From the NCBI RefSeq assembly GCF_008764295.1, contig NZ_VTQX01000001.1, forward strand, positions 1 to 64,000: 64,000 nucleotides of DNA, in the 5' to 3' direction. A program made the position numbers and the translations under genes. Shown here in pieces: positions 38,169 to 47,679 of this stretch (positions are counted from its first letter, which is position 1; each line of letters starts with the position of its first letter). The stretch is from Bacillus methanolicus. GTDB taxonomy: Bacteria > Bacillota > Bacilli > Bacillales > Cytobacillaceae. The notes beneath the pieces were generated by a model that had not been told where the DNA came from, did not search any database, and was given only the letters and a program-made list of their open reading frames with translations.

Positions 38169-38191
38169 TTGAGAGGGCATAGCCCCCTCAA
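38169..38191 (-). other. Intercistronic hairpin, fliE-fliF
   Basis: 10-bp arms TTGAGGGGGC/GCCCTCTCAA with one G-T pair and a 3-base loop, starting just past the fliE stop. No U-tract. Another of the set of U-less hairpins in this operon. Confidence 0.55.
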
Positions 38192-38194
38192 CTA

Positions 38195-38503
38195 CTAAAC
38201 TTGCATTCTCATAACTTCTTGATACGCTTCAATTACTTTATTGCGAATTTCCATTGTTGCTTGTAGTGTTACACTTGCTTTTTGGCTTGCAATCATCACT
38301 TGGTGTAAATCAACGTTTTCTCCCCTTGCAAGCTTTTCAGTCATAACATCCGATTGTACTTGGGCTTCATTGACTTTTTCAATCGATTGCTTAAGTACGG
38401 ACGCAAAACTCTTCTGTGCCTCGTATGGTGTAACTGGAGAAGTCTTCACCTCAGAGTTCACTGGAAATACGCTCGATACATTCGGAAACGATATATTATT
38501 CAT
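38195..38503 (-). CDS. fliE: Flagellar MS-ring/rod adaptor FliE
   Basis: 102-residue adaptor joining the MS ring to the rod. Disordered N-terminus, then helices with the family motif LHQVMIASQKASVTLQATME-like pattern near residues 60-80 and a C-terminal KVIEAYQEVMRMQV. Good AAAAGGAG site. Confidence 0.96.
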   Translation of the reverse strand: MNNISFPNVSSVFPVNSEVKTSPVTPYEAQKSFASVLKQSIEKVNEAQVQSDVMTEKLARGENVDLHQVMIASQKASVTLQATMEIRNKVIEAYQEVMRMQV

Positions 38504-38518
38504 TTAAAATGGCTCCTT

Positions 38519-38968
38519 TTATTTCCCTATTTCTAATGCTTTCATCAGCATTCCCTTTGAGGCATTCAATACTGTTACATTAGCTTCATAAGACCGGGTT
38601 GCACTAATCAAGTCAACCATCTCCCTTAACGGATCAACATTCGGCATCTGCACATAGCCAAATTCATCGGCATCAGGATGTTCAGGATCATATACTTCTT
38701 TAAAAGGAGAATCATCCTCGACAATTCTTGAAACCTTCACTCCGTTTCCAGCTTCACTTTTATTCATTGCCACATTTAAAAATGAAGAAAAACCTCCTTC
38801 TTTCGGTTGAAGGACAACTGATTTACGACGATATGGAACCCACTCACCATTTACCTGAGTTGCTCTTGTTGAATCGACATTGGCCATATTCGATGAAATA
38901 ACGTCCATTCGCAGTCGTTGAGAGGTCAGCGCAGAAGCAGAAGTGTTTATACTATGAAAGATGGACAT
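38519..38968 (-). CDS. flgC: Flagellar proximal rod protein FlgC
   Basis: 149 residues. N-terminal rod motif (SINTSASALTSQRLRMDVIS, ANVDSTRA). C-terminal motif EMVDLISATRSYEANVTV. Ordered flgB-flgC-fliE as in all Bacillus. The stop-start gap to flgB is 2 bases. Confidence 0.97.
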   Translation of the reverse strand: MSIFHSINTSASALTSQRLRMDVISSNMANVDSTRATQVNGEWVPYRRKSVVLQPKEGGFSSFLNVAMNKSEAGNGVKVSRIVEDDSPFKEVYDPEHPDADEFGYVQMPNVDPLREMVDLISATRSYEANVTVLNASKGMLMKALEIGK

Positions 38969-38970
38969 GA

Positions 38971-39366
38971 TTACTTACCTCCTTTTATTACCGATTGCAA
39001 AGTCTGGAATTTTCCGCTAATTCTTTCTGTTAGTGCATTGTAATAAATTTGATTTGTAGCTAAATCTGCCATTTCCTTATCCATATCCACGTTATTTCCA
39101 TTATTGTTATACGAAGTTCGATTATTAGTTCTAATCATTACGTTTGATGAATCTTCTCCTCGGAAATTAAAATGTCTAATATCCGTCCGTTTTGCTGTCA
39201 TTGAAGCATTTTGTGCATCATTTAACGCGGATTTAAAGCTAGCTTCTTTAGCTTTATAATTAGGAGTGTCAGCATTTGAGATATTTTGAGCAATTACCTT
39301 TTGCTTTGTTGACGAATAGTTTAAAGCACTCTCTAGTGTTGAAATCGTATTTGAAAACAGCTTCAA
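38971..39366 (-). CDS. flgB: Flagellar proximal rod protein FlgB
   Basis: First gene of the fla/che operon. 131 residues. N-terminal motif (KQKVIAQNISNADTPNYKAK); C-terminal MADLATNQIYYNALTERI. TTG start 5 bases after GGGGTGAG. Behind it lies a 760-base gap with the operon promoters. Confidence 0.96.
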   Translation of the reverse strand: MKLFSNTISTLESALNYSSTKQKVIAQNISNADTPNYKAKEASFKSALNDAQNASMTAKRTDIRHFNFRGEDSSNVMIRTNNRTSYNNNGNNVDMDKEMADLATNQIYYNALTERISGKFQTLQSVIKGGK

Positions 39367-39660
39367 TTTTTCTCACCCCCATTATTATACTTAATCCGTG
39401 TTAAGGGATTTTGTTGAAGATTGTAATATTTAGATGAAAAATGTAATACATACTTAATTGTAATGAATAAGGAATAATATGTCTATGCAATAATCGTTAA
39501 AAAAAATGGGATATATGACCTGTTTTCATTCATTTTGCATTAGGACTATATTATTTAAAACGTTAAAAGCTGATACTTTAGAATCATTATCATTATCCTT
39601 GATTATGACACATTTGCAACAGAAAGTGTGAGTTTTTTTACAAAAATCGACTTTTTTCGC

Positions 39661-39689
39661 ATAAAATGTGCAACAAATCGTTTTGTCAA
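39661..39689 (-). promoter_or_regulatory. Candidate SigA promoter for fla/che
   Basis: Perfect -35 TTGACA (39684..39689), 17-base spacer, -10 TTTTAT (39661..39666, 4 of 6). The start near 39654 would give a leader of about 290 bases before flgB. Confidence 0.45.
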
Positions 39690-39805
39690 TATATTTATTG
39701 ATTATGTATAAAAATGTAAACGTATTCATGGACGAAAAATTACAAATTATTGCAACAAAGTTTATCAAAAAACACCCTTATTCAACCGCTCTGTAATTTT
39801 AAATT

Positions 39806-39833
39806 TTCTCGACCTATCTTTACATATACTTTA
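39806..39833 (-). promoter_or_regulatory. Weak candidate SigD promoter
   Basis: TAAA (39830..39833), 16-base spacer, GTCGAGAA (39806..39813), matching 5 of 8 of the GCCGATAT -10 consensus. Placed upstream of the SigA candidate, as in B. subtilis, but the match is poor. Confidence 0.28.
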
Positions 39834-39855
39834 CAAACTGATAGCTTATTTTTAG

Positions 39856-39874
39856 TTTTTCAGATATTGAAAAA
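39856..39874. promoter_or_regulatory. Inverted repeat upstream of fla/che
   Basis: Perfect 7-base arms TTTTTCA and TGAAAAA around GATAT. It resembles the AT-rich CodY box only loosely (5 mismatches of 15 in my alignment). Confidence 0.3.
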
Positions 39875-40041
39875 TCACAAATACGAGATTTTTGTTTGTT
39901 AAGCTTTGGCAGCTTACGCTAAGCGTAGAATACCCTTTAAAATGTTATTTTTCATAAATATAATTTTATACCCAAAGCTCCTGTTCGCATTAAAGTGTCC
40001 ACCCTTTGTAGCAATCAACCTTTATATTTCGATTTCTTAAA

Positions 40042-40089
40042 AGAAAAAAGTGTAGACATGCTCGAGATATTCGAGTTTGTCTACACTTT
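40042..40089 (-). terminator. Rho-independent terminator after codY
   Basis: A 12-bp outer stem (AAAGTGTAGACA/TGTCTACACTTT) encloses a second stem (CTCGA/TCGAG). It runs into TTTTTTCTTTT on the minus strand. It ends xerC-hslVU-codY. Confidence 0.88.
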
Positions 40090-40129
40090 GAAACAAAAAA
40101 CGATTTATTGATGCAGCTTCTATCCTTAA

Positions 40130-40909
40130 TTAATTTGTTCTAAGCTTATCAAGCTCAACGAGGAACTTGTCATTTAACACTTTAATATATGTCCCCTTCA
40201 TTCCTAGTGAACGAGACTCAATGACTCCAGCGCTTTCAAGTTTACGAAGGGCATTGACAATTACTGAACGAGTGATTCCCACACGGTCAGCAATTTTAGA
40301 AGCAACTAGCAAGCCTTCTTGTCCGTTTAATTCTTCGAATATATGCTCAATTGCTTCAAGTTCGCTATATGAAAGTGAGCTGATTGCCATTTGTACAACC
40401 GCTTTACTACGAGCTTCTTCTTCAATTTCCTCCGCTTTTTCACGAAGAATCTCCATTCCTACAACAGTTGCCCCGTATTCTCCTAGAATCAGATCATCAT
40501 CATGGAATTGCTCCTGTAATCTAGCTAAAATTAATGTTCCAAGTCTTTCTCCACCGCCAATAATCGGTACAATTGTTGTTAAACCATTTTGAAATAACTC
40601 TTTATTCTCAACTGGGAAAGCAGTGTACTCACTATCAATATCAAGATTTGACGAAGTTTCCTTAATGTTGAACAGATTGTTTGTATATTCTTCAGGGAAC
40701 TGACGATCTTCAAGCATTTTAATCATACGATCGTTTTCAATCTTTTGATTAACCGCGAAGCCTAGCAATTTTCCACGTCTACTAACGATGAAGATATTCG
40801 CTTCAATCACTTCGCTTAACGTTTCTGACATTTCCTTGAAGTTTACTGGCTTACCTGCAGCCTTTTGTAATAAAGCATTAATTTTTCTTGTTTTTGTTAA
40901 TAAATCCAT
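40130..40909 (-). CDS. codY: Global transcriptional repressor CodY
   Basis: Senses branched-chain amino acids and GTP and represses stationary-phase, amino acid, competence and motility genes. 259 residues: N-terminal GAF domain (1-155), linker helix, C-terminal winged helix ([19 protein letters not shown], about 203-221). Good AGGAGG site. It lies at the end of the xerC-hslV-hslU operon and has a possible promoter of its own. Confidence 0.97.
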   Translation of the reverse strand: MDLLTKTRKINALLQKAAGKPVNFKEMSETLSEVIEANIFIVSRRGKLLGFAVNQKIENDRMIKMLEDRQFPEEYTNNLFNIKETSSNLDIDSEYTAFPVENKELFQNGLTTIVPIIGGGERLGTLILARLQEQFHDDDLILGEYGATVVGMEILREKAEEIEEEARSKAVVQMAISSLSYSELEAIEHIFEELNGQEGLLVASKIADRVGITRSVIVNALRKLESAGVIESRSLGMKGTYIKVLNDKFLVELDKLRTN

Positions 40910-40951
40910 TATTCTTCCTCCTATTTCCTTACAACCCTTGTTGCTTCGATT

Positions 40952-40980
40952 ATTTTATTATTTTTTTAAGACCAATACAA
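40952..40980 (-). promoter_or_regulatory. Candidate SigA promoter in front of codY
   Basis: -35 TTGTAT (40975..40980), 17-base spacer, -10 TAAAAT (40952..40957). An 8-bp GC hairpin (AACGGCTG/CAGCCGTT) between hslU and this site lacks a U-tract. codY may be expressed both from the operon and alone. Confidence 0.45.
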
Positions 40981-41045
40981 AATATGTTGAAACTGAGAAC
41001 GGCTGGCAACTAGAATCCATCTTCTTCAGCCGTTTAAAAAAACAA

Positions 41046-42452
41046 CTACAATATAAATTGACTTAAATCTTTATTTTTGGAAATAGCACCAAGTTTCTCT
41101 TCCACATATTGCGGTGTGATTGTAACTTTTTCCATCGTTATGTCTGGAGCCTCAAATGATAGATCCTCCAGTAACTTTTCAAGAATGGTATGAAGTCTTC
41201 TTGCCCCAATATTGTCCGTATTTTGATTCACTTCAAATGCTACTTCTGCTATCTTACGAATAGCATCGTCAGAAAATTCAATTTGTATACCTTCCGTTTC
41301 TAACAATGCTTCATATTGTTTAATTAACGCATTGTCTGGCTCGATTAAAATTTTAAAGAAATCATCAACCGTTAATTTCGTTAATTCAACACGAATTGGA
41401 AAGCGCCCCTGAAGCTCAGGAATCAAATCAGATGGTTTGGCAATATGGAATGCTCCAGCAGCCATAAATAAAATGTGGTCTGTTTTGACTGAACCATATT
41501 TGGTTACAACAGTAGAACCTTCAACAACAGGAAGTATGTCACGCTGCACACCTTCGCGTGAGACATCCGCTGAAGAACCACCTTGATTCTTACTAGCGAT
41601 CTTATCAATTTCATCAATAAAGATAATCCCTGATTGCTCTGCTCTGAGTACAGCCTCTTGTGTGACTTCATCCATATCGATTAACTTTTGTGCTTCTTCA
41701 TTCGTTAAAACTTTTCTTGCCTCTTTTACAGTCAGTTTGCGCTTTTTCCGTTTTTTAGGCATTAGACCGCTTAATGCATCTTGCATATTCATGCCCATTT
41801 GCTCCATGCCAGAGCCTTGGAGCATATCAAACATTGAAGGCTGCTGTTCTTCTACCTCCACTGTCACGATTTCGTTTTCTAACTCACCCATCGCTAGTTT
41901 TTCTCTAACCACTTTTCTTTTTTCCTGAATGTTCATTTCCTCTGTTGGGTTTGGCTCCGGCTCTTGTTCAGATGAGCCTCCACCAAATAACATTTCAAGT
42001 GGATTTTTATAGTTGCTAGACTTTTTCGCTGAAGGCACTAGTAAATCGACAAGTCTTCTATTTGCATTTTCTTCAGCACGCTCTTTAACGCTTAACATTT
42101 TTTCTTCTTTTACAAGTCTGACAGACGTCTCAACTAAATCCCTGACCATCGACTCAACATCACGGCCTACGTAACCAACCTCAGTAAACTTTGTTGCTTC
42201 CACCTTAACAAACGGTGCCGAAACGAGCTTTGCCATTCGTCTAGCAATTTCCGTCTTACCAACCCCTGTTGGCCCAATCATTAAAATATTTTTCGGGTTG
42301 ATTTCGTCCCGTAGTTTTTCATCGAGCAAACTGCGACGATAACGGTTTCTTAATGCGACGGCGACAGCTTTTTTAGCGTCTTTTTGACCGACTATGTATT
42401 GATCCAAACGTTCTACGATTTGCCGTGGAGTCAAGTTCTTTTCTTTTGTCAC
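41046..42452 (-). CDS. hslU: HslU (ClpY) ATP-dependent protease ATPase
   Basis: AAA+ unfoldase for the HslV peptidase. 468 residues. Walker [14 protein letters not shown] near 60; an inserted I domain (about 110-240) with acidic and charged stretches; Walker [12 protein letters not shown] near 250; C-terminal sensor-2 [15 protein letters not shown]. The C-terminus (LSQFIL) is the tail that activates HslV. It starts 2 bases after hslV. Confidence 0.97.
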   Translation of the reverse strand: MTKEKNLTPRQIVERLDQYIVGQKDAKKAVAVALRNRYRRSLLDEKLRDEINPKNILMIGPTGVGKTEIARRMAKLVSAPFVKVEATKFTEVGYVGRDVESMVRDLVETSVRLVKEEKMLSVKERAEENANRRLVDLLVPSAKKSSNYKNPLEMLFGGGSSEQEPEPNPTEEMNIQEKRKVVREKLAMGELENEIVTVEVEEQQPSMFDMLQGSGMEQMGMNMQDALSGLMPKKRKKRKLTVKEARKVLTNEEAQKLIDMDEVTQEAVLRAEQSGIIFIDEIDKIASKNQGGSSADVSREGVQRDILPVVEGSTVVTKYGSVKTDHILFMAAGAFHIAKPSDLIPELQGRFPIRVELTKLTVDDFFKILIEPDNALIKQYEALLETEGIQIEFSDDAIRKIAEVAFEVNQNTDNIGARRLHTILEKLLEDLSFEAPDITMEKVTITPQYVEEKLGAISKNKDLSQFIL

Positions 42453-42454
42453 GT

Positions 42455-43006
42455 CTACATTCCTCCTAGCTCTTCAACAATGATATTTTCGTTCGTATAA
42501 ACACATATCTCAGCAGCAATTTGGAGGGCAGCTTGAGCAATCTCTTTAGCAGTTAAATGCTCACCAGCATATCGCTTAAGGGATCTTCCAGCGGATAATG
42601 CATAATTCCCTCCTGAACCTATCGCTAACACCCCATCATCAGGTTCAATCACCTCTCCGGTCCCAGACACTAGCAGAATGCTTTCCTCATTCATCACAAT
42701 CAACATTGCTTCTAATCTCCGTAATACCTTATCGCTCCTCCACTGCTTCGCAAGCTCAACAGCAGCTCTCTGAAGATTTCCATTATATTCTTCTAGCTTG
42801 CTTTCAAACATCTCGAAAAGGGTAAAGGCGTCAGCAACCGAGCCGGCAAACCCCGCTAATACTTTACCATTAAACAACTTTCTAACTTTCCTTGCTGTGT
42901 GCTTCATTACAACCGCATTGCCGAATGTAACTTGACCATCTCCCGCCATTGCGCACTTGCCTTTATGTTGTACTGCGAAAATTGTGGTCGCATGAAATTG
43001 ATTCAT
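42455..43006 (-). CDS. hslV: HslV (ClpQ/CodW) proteasome-like peptidase
   Basis: N-terminal-nucleophile peptidase of the HslUV complex. The start at 43006 follows AGGAGGAATCTGT and gives 183 residues ([13 protein letters not shown]...). The longer frame to 43033 runs into xerC. Conserved [21 protein letters not shown] and [16 protein letters not shown] motifs. B. subtilis ClpQ is reported to use an N-terminal Ser (MSS...); here position 2 is Asn, so the Thr of HATT would need processing or the leader remains. See finding. Confidence 0.95.
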   Translation of the reverse strand: MNQFHATTIFAVQHKGKCAMAGDGQVTFGNAVVMKHTARKVRKLFNGKVLAGFAGSVADAFTLFEMFESKLEEYNGNLQRAAVELAKQWRSDKVLRRLEAMLIVMNEESILLVSGTGEVIEPDDGVLAIGSGGNYALSAGRSLKRYAGEHLTAKEIAQAALQIAAEICVYTNENIIVEELGGM

Positions 43007-43029
43007 ACAGATTCCTCCTATTTGGGTGT

Positions 43030-43932
43030 TCATGCCCTCGGATGATGCTCCATATACGTCTTTTTCAAATAATCTTTCGTCACATGTGTATAAATTTGCG
43101 TCGATGATAGATTCTCATGTCCTAGTAATTCCTGAACCGTCCTCATATCTGCCCCATTATTTAATAGATGGGTTGCGAATGAATGTCTCAATTTATGAGG
43201 GTGTATTTTCGAGTTTAATGATGATTGCTCAACAATTTTATTTAAAACCGTTCTCAATCCTCGAGTCGTCAGCGGCCCACCGCGAAAGTTTACAAATAAA
43301 ACATCATGTGACTGTTTATTTTGCTGCATGATCGCTTCACGGCCCTCTGTTATGTACCGCTCCAAAGCCTCTGCTGCAAAACTGCCAAAAGGAACGTAAC
43401 GATCCTTTCTCCCTTTTCCGTGTACCAGCAGCGTAGATAAATCCATATCTATGTCCTGCAAGTGAATACTACAGCATTCACTTACCCTTATTCCAGTTGC
43501 GTAAAGTAATTCCAGTATTGCTCGATTCCTCTGACCAATTGGCTCACTAATGTCACAGGCCTGAAAAAGGATTGCCAATTCCTCTTCATAAAAGAAGTTT
43601 GGAAGCCTTTTGTCAACTTTCGGGATCGAAACCCCTGCAAATGGATTTTTGGAAACTAGCTTTTCTCTCAGCAAGAATTTATAGAAACTCCGAAGGCTTG
43701 AAATCTTTCTAGCAACAGACTTTCTTGATAACTTTTGATTAAATAATTTTGTCAAAAATAATCGAACATCCGAATACTCGACCTGCTCAAACTCCGTTAT
43801 AGATTGTTCAGACATGAACAATCTAAAATCTAATAGATCCCCATGATAGTACTCGATCGTGTACTGGGAATAGTTCTTTTCAACTTGCAAGTATTGTAAA
43901 AACAGCCTTGTGACCATTTCGTCTTTACCCAA
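43030..43932 (-). CDS. xerC: Tyrosine recombinase XerC (CodV)
   Basis: Resolves chromosome dimers at dif together with XerD (RipX). 300 residues: SAM-like core-binding domain (1-90), catalytic domain with Arg in GIRVSE, HKLRHSF (HxxR), LLGHENL and the nucleophile Tyr in [11 protein letters not shown] start behind GTGAGGTG. First gene of the xerC-hslV-hslU-codY operon. Confidence 0.96.
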   Translation of the reverse strand: MGKDEMVTRLFLQYLQVEKNYSQYTIEYYHGDLLDFRLFMSEQSITEFEQVEYSDVRLFLTKLFNQKLSRKSVARKISSLRSFYKFLLREKLVSKNPFAGVSIPKVDKRLPNFFYEEELAILFQACDISEPIGQRNRAILELLYATGIRVSECCSIHLQDIDMDLSTLLVHGKGRKDRYVPFGSFAAEALERYITEGREAIMQQNKQSHDVLFVNFRGGPLTTRGLRTVLNKIVEQSSLNSKIHPHKLRHSFATHLLNNGADMRTVQELLGHENLSSTQIYTHVTKDYLKKTYMEHHPRA

Positions 43933-43963
43933 CTTTATTCACCTCACAGGGCATAGCTATTCA

Positions 43964-43992
43964 ATATTACCATACTAAACATCCGCACGCAA
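43964..43992 (-). promoter_or_regulatory. SigA promoter for xerC-hslVU-codY
   Basis: -35 TTGCGT (43987..43992), 17-base spacer ending TGG, -10 TAATAT (43964..43969), an extended -10. The start near 43957 leaves a short leader to the xerC TTG. Confidence 0.55.
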
Positions 43993-43998
43993 GATAAT

Positions 43999-44085
43999 TT
44001 ACAAATTTTTCACAAAGTTCTGAATTGTCCTTCGTAATTCTAAATAACATTCTTGCTTTTCTTTATTTTGTGATTCCTCCTGCAT
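43999..44085 (-). pseudogene. Possible 3' remnant of trmFO (28 codons)
   Basis: A short frame, MQEESQNKEKQ...TIQNFVKNL, ends 66 bases before the xerC start, where the trmFO (gid) stop normally is. Its last residues resemble TrmFO C-termini as I recall them (NKxER...ETIQ..K). No ribosome binding site precedes its ATG and the frame stays open upstream for only a few codons. The rest of the about 435-codon gene is absent. The identification is tentative. Confidence 0.4.
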
Positions 44086-44167
44086 TTTATAATACGTTTG
44101 ATAAATAATAAAGTTTCAAGTACTTTCCGTAAAACTTTCTGCAAAATTAGGCATAATTGCGCACTTA

Positions 44168-44194
44168 AAAGAGTGAGCAAGCTGCTCACTCTTT
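44168..44194 (-). terminator. Hairpin terminator overlapping the topA stop
   Basis: A 12-bp perfect stem (AAAGAGTGAGCA/TGCTCACTCTTT) with a 3-base loop, followed by TTAAGTG. The U-tract is short. It starts in the topA stop codon. Confidence 0.65.
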
Positions 44195-46271
44195 AACTTT
44201 GTGGCTCTTCCTTGTAGTCGCAATTCACACATTGGACCTGAATTCCTTTTTTAAGCTTTTTCTCAACTAGGAGACTTTCACATTTTGGACAGCTCCGAGG
44301 CAGCGGTTTATCCCAAGATATAAAATCGCATTCTGGAAAACGATCACAGCCATAAAAAATTCGTCGTTTTTTACTTTTTCTTTCTATGATATTTCCTTCA
44401 TTACATTTTGGGCATTTAACACCGATTTCTTTAACAATTGGCTTTGTATTACGACAGTCCGGAAAATTGCTACAAGCCATGAACTTTCCATAGCGCCCCA
44501 TTTTAAATACCATTGGACTTCCGCATTCAGTGCAATCTTCTCCAGCAGGCTCATCTTTAATCTCGACTTCAGCCATTTCTTTCTCTGCCTTCTTTAATTG
44601 CTTCTCAAAGTCTTTATAGAAGTCATCGATGATTTCAACCCATCTTGTTTTCCCCTCTTCTACATAGTCAAGATCCTGCTCCATTTTCGCTGTGAATTCC
44701 ACGTCGAGAATTTCCGGAAAGAATTCCATAATTAATTGCAGGACGATTTCACCCAGTTCTGTTGGTACGAATCGCTTATTATCAAGGGCAACATACCCTC
44801 TTTTTTGTATGGTGTCCAGTGTAGGTGCAAAAGTAGATGGCCGTCCTATCCCAAGCTCTTCTAAAGTTCTAACTAAGCGCGCTTCGGTATAACGAGGAGG
44901 AGGCTGAGTAAAATGTTGCTTCGGTTCAATGTCCTTTTTCAGCACCTCATCCCCTTCTTTAAGGTCAGGGAGCATATTATTCTTATTCTCTTCTGTTTGA
45001 TCGTCCGTACCTTCAACATATACCTTCATAAAACCAGGAAACTTGATTTTTGAACCTGTGGCTCGAAACAGTACATCACCATTTTGTAAATCAACACTCA
45101 TTGTATCCATGACTGCCGGAGCCATTTGACTTGCCACAAAACGCTCCCAAATTAAGCGGTACAATCTTAACTGATCGCGGGATAAATACTCCTTCATCGT
45201 GCTCGGGTCACGAAGTGTACTTGTTGGGCGAATCGCTTCATGAGCATCTTGGGCATTAGAATTTTTCTTTTCTTTCCGCTTTTCTGTTTGTAAAAAGGCG
45301 CTTCCATAAGCGGATTGAATAAATTCTGCCGCTTCATTTTGAGCAAGCTCAGAAACCCGTGTTGAATCCGTTCTCATATACGTGATTAAACCAACTGTTC
45401 CTTCTTTCCCCAAATCAATCCCTTCATATAATTGCTGGGCAAGCATCATCGTCTTTTTCGCTCGAAAATTCAATTTACGAGCAGCCTCTTGCTGTAATGA
45501 TGATGTTGTAAAAGGAGCAGCCGGATTCCTTTTTCTTTCCTTTTTCGTAACTGAAGTTACAGTAAACTTGTTTCCCTTGACTTGTTTTAGTATTGCGTCA
45601 ACCTCTTCTTTAGATTTAAGCTCTACCTTTTCTTTGCTCACTCCGTAAAAAGAAGCATCGAAGGTATCCTTTCCTTTTAAAAACTGAGCGTCAATGGACC
45701 AATACTCCTCTGGTACAAAATCTTTTATCTCTTTTTCTCTGTCCATAATGAGTCGCACTGCTACTGATTGGACTCTCCCAGCACTTAAACCCTTTTTTAC
45801 CTTTTTCCAAAGAAGAGGGCTAATATTATAACCAACGAGACGATCAAGAATTCTCCGCGCCTGCTGTGCATCGACTAGATTCATATTGATTGGACGTGGA
45901 TGTTTAAATGACTCTTTAATTGCATCTTTCGTTATTTCATTAAAAACCACGCGACAGTCTGAATGAATGTCCATATCTAGACTATGGGCTAGATGCCAAG
46001 CAATTGCTTCCCCTTCACGATCCGGGTCAGCCGCTAGAAAAATTTTCTTCGCTCTTTTTGCAGCAGTCTTTAACTCTTTTAAGACAGGTCCTTTGCCACG
46101 TATAGTTATATATTTCGGCTCGTAATTATGCTCAACGTCAACACCTGTTTGACTCTTTGGCAAATCACGAATATGCCCCATAGAGGCCTTTACTTTATAT
46201 TTTTTTCCTAAATACTTCTCAATCGTTTTCGCCTTTGCTGGCGATTCAACGATTACAAGAAAATCAGACAT
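44193..46271 (-). CDS. topA: DNA topoisomerase I
   Basis: Type IA enzyme that relaxes negative supercoils. 692 residues from the ATG at 46271 (AAGGAGGACAATTG; a TTG precedes in frame). Toprim ([17 protein letters not shown] and [15 protein letters not shown]) leads to the active Tyr in [11 protein letters not shown]. Three C-terminal Cys4 zinc ribbons follow ([24 protein letters not shown]). The gene is followed at once by a terminator and by the emptied trmFO site. Confidence 0.97.
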   Translation of the reverse strand: MSDFLVIVESPAKAKTIEKYLGKKYKVKASMGHIRDLPKSQTGVDVEHNYEPKYITIRGKGPVLKELKTAAKRAKKIFLAADPDREGEAIAWHLAHSLDMDIHSDCRVVFNEITKDAIKESFKHPRPINMNLVDAQQARRILDRLVGYNISPLLWKKVKKGLSAGRVQSVAVRLIMDREKEIKDFVPEEYWSIDAQFLKGKDTFDASFYGVSKEKVELKSKEEVDAILKQVKGNKFTVTSVTKKERKRNPAAPFTTSSLQQEAARKLNFRAKKTMMLAQQLYEGIDLGKEGTVGLITYMRTDSTRVSELAQNEAAEFIQSAYGSAFLQTEKRKEKKNSNAQDAHEAIRPTSTLRDPSTMKEYLSRDQLRLYRLIWERFVASQMAPAVMDTMSVDLQNGDVLFRATGSKIKFPGFMKVYVEGTDDQTEENKNNMLPDLKEGDEVLKKDIEPKQHFTQPPPRYTEARLVRTLEELGIGRPSTFAPTLDTIQKRGYVALDNKRFVPTELGEIVLQLIMEFFPEILDVEFTAKMEQDLDYVEEGKTRWVEIIDDFYKDFEKQLKKAEKEMAEVEIKDEPAGEDCTECGSPMVFKMGRYGKFMACSNFPDCRNTKPIVKEIGVKCPKCNEGNIIERKSKKRRIFYGCDRFPECDFISWDKPLPRSCPKCESLLVEKKLKKGIQVQCVNCDYKEEPQS

Positions 46272-46633
46272 CAATTGTCCTCCTTAAGAGGGATTATAAG
46301 ATTTAAACGATTTTTTTCGATGGGCAGTTTGTCCTTTTATAAGTACATTTATTATTCATCCCATATTTATCAGCATTTCCCATCGAAATCATACATAAAG
46401 TCTCTTCATTTAATTTTAAATATTCACTATTATTAAACAGGTAAATAGTAATTGTCAAGAATAGTATATTTTATCCCTGCAATTTCAAAACATAAAATAT
46501 GTAATACCTGATGCAAAATGTATACCAGTTTTAAGATAATTTCAACCTTTTTTCGAAAAATTTATTTTTTGTTCATTTTCTAAAGGAGTGTTCAACACCG
46601 GAGAAGACATTGTTTGTTCGAAAAAAAACGGGC
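46272..46633 (-). other. dprA-topA intergenic region
   Basis: A 362-base AT-rich gap without an ORF. It contains the dprA terminator at its right end and a possible topA promoter with a 150-base leader. I see no other structure. Confidence 0.5.
46430..46458 (-). promoter_or_regulatory. Candidate SigA promoter for topA
   Basis: Perfect -35 TTGACA (46453..46458), 17-base spacer, weak -10 TAATAA (46430..46435). Confidence 0.42.
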
Positions 46634-46646
46634 TTAAAAATTAAGC
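46621..46646 (-). terminator. Terminator overlapping the dprA 3' end
   Basis: A 6-bp stem (GCTTAA/TTAAGC) formed partly by the last dprA codons, then CCG and a run of eight T on the minus strand. Confidence 0.6.
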
Positions 46647-47494
46647 TCATCTAATATATCCTTTCCGTTCAATACAAGTTTTGCCCCCTGCTGAATAAGT
46701 TCATTTGTTCCAGCGGACGTGGTGCTGAATATATTTCCCGGAAGAGCAAACACCTCTCTTCCCTCATTTACAGCCCAGTTTGCTGTAATGAGAGAGCCGC
46801 TTTTTTGCTTTGCTTCGACAACAAAGATTCCATTGCTCATCCCACTAATAATACGATTTCTCAGCGGGAATTGCCACCTTAAAGGGAGTGAGTTTGGCGG
46901 ATATTCGGATAAAACGAGCTGATTCCTCATCAATTCTATTGCTAATTCTTTATTTGTTTTCGGATAGATGTGAAATAAACCACCTGCGATAACAGCAATT
47001 GTCGCACCTCCAAGCCGAATTGATGTCTCATGGGCAATGGTATCAATTCCAGTTGCTAAACCACTAACAATGACGATCTCCTTCTCAATCAAGGCTGGGA
47101 AGATCGCCTCAATTGCTTTTCTTCCATATTCAGTAGCATTTCTTGACCCGACAACAGCGAGCTTTAGCTGCCGTTGCAACAAATCGATTCTCCCTTTCCC
47201 ATATAGTACCCATGGAGGCTCGTAAGTCTCCCGTAAACGTTCTGGATACTCATCATCAAAAAGGGTGATCATGTGAATTTGATTTAATTCGTATTGGCGG
47301 ATTTGTTCATAAATAGAATGGGAGTGAAGGTTATCAAGAAGATTTTTTGGTATTTGTGGGAGTGATGAAGGGAATTTCTTCTTTTCAAAAAGGGTTGACA
47401 GATCTGGATCATGTTTTAATAATTGATAAATCGTCTTCCAACCAATTCCTTTACAGTGTTGTAAGGAAACAAGCCTTCGTTTAAATTCATCCAT
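46634..47494 (-). CDS. dprA: DNA processing protein DprA (Smf)
   Basis: Binds incoming single-stranded DNA and loads RecA in transformation. I use the ATG at 47494 (AAAAGGAG 10 bases upstream), giving 286 residues; the open frame runs 43 codons further without a site. Rossmann-like core with LAVVGSRNATEYGRKAIE, SGLATGIDTIAHE, the FPLRNRIISGMSNG loop and GSLITANWAVNEGREVFALPG segment. Located after sucD and before topA, as in Bacillus. Confidence 0.95.
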   Translation of the reverse strand: MDEFKRRLVSLQHCKGIGWKTIYQLLKHDPDLSTLFEKKKFPSSLPQIPKNLLDNLHSHSIYEQIRQYELNQIHMITLFDDEYPERLRETYEPPWVLYGKGRIDLLQRQLKLAVVGSRNATEYGRKAIEAIFPALIEKEIVIVSGLATGIDTIAHETSIRLGGATIAVIAGGLFHIYPKTNKELAIELMRNQLVLSEYPPNSLPLRWQFPLRNRIISGMSNGIFVVEAKQKSGSLITANWAVNEGREVFALPGNIFSTTSAGTNELIQQGAKLVLNGKDILDELNF

Positions 47495-47573
47495 ATTATT
47501 GCTTCTCCTTTTATTATATGTAGCAGTTGATTTTTGATTGGTTTTTTCCACCTTTTTAGCACAACTAAAAGGC

Positions 47574-47595
47574 GTGCGAAACCTCGGTTTCACAC
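47574..47595 (-). terminator. Second hairpin between sucD and dprA
   Basis: A 9-bp stem (GTGTGAAAC/GTTTCGCAC, one G-T pair) with a CGAG tetraloop, followed by GCCTTTTAG. A weak terminator or structured element. Confidence 0.4.
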
Positions 47596-47632
47596 GGAAG
47601 ATGCCAAAAATCATAATCAACAATTTCGTTTA

Positions 47633-47671
47633 ACAAAGCTAGCCCTTTCTTACAGAAAGGACTAGCTTTGT
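47633..47671 (-). terminator. Hairpin terminator after sucD
   Basis: An 18-bp stem with one G-T pair (ACAAAGCTAGTCCTTTCT on one arm) and a GTA loop, 9 bases past the sucD stop. The U-tract is poor, but the stem is very stable. Confidence 0.7.
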
Positions 47672-47679
47672 GCATTTCA

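Larger units (their letters stand above)
39367..40041 (-). other. Long AT-rich regulatory gap upstream of the fla/che operon
   Basis: About 675 bases without a credible gene. It holds a SigA-like and a weak SigD-like promoter (listed separately), a palindromic TTTTTCA-GATAT-TGAAAAA at 39856..39874, and a small TACGC-TTA-GCGTA hairpin near 39915. In B. subtilis this interval contains the fla/che SigA and SigD promoters and targets for regulators including CodY. Confidence 0.6.

Noticed and set aside
39372-39390. TATAAT-like box just before the flgB ribosome binding site
   Set aside because: A start from it would leave almost no leader, and no -35 hexamer lies upstream.
39526-39768. 80-residue minus-strand ORF in the codY-flgB gap
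   Set aside because: Very AT-rich, Cys/Lys/Asn/Phe-biased, no ribosome binding site, and covers the promoter region. Probably chance.
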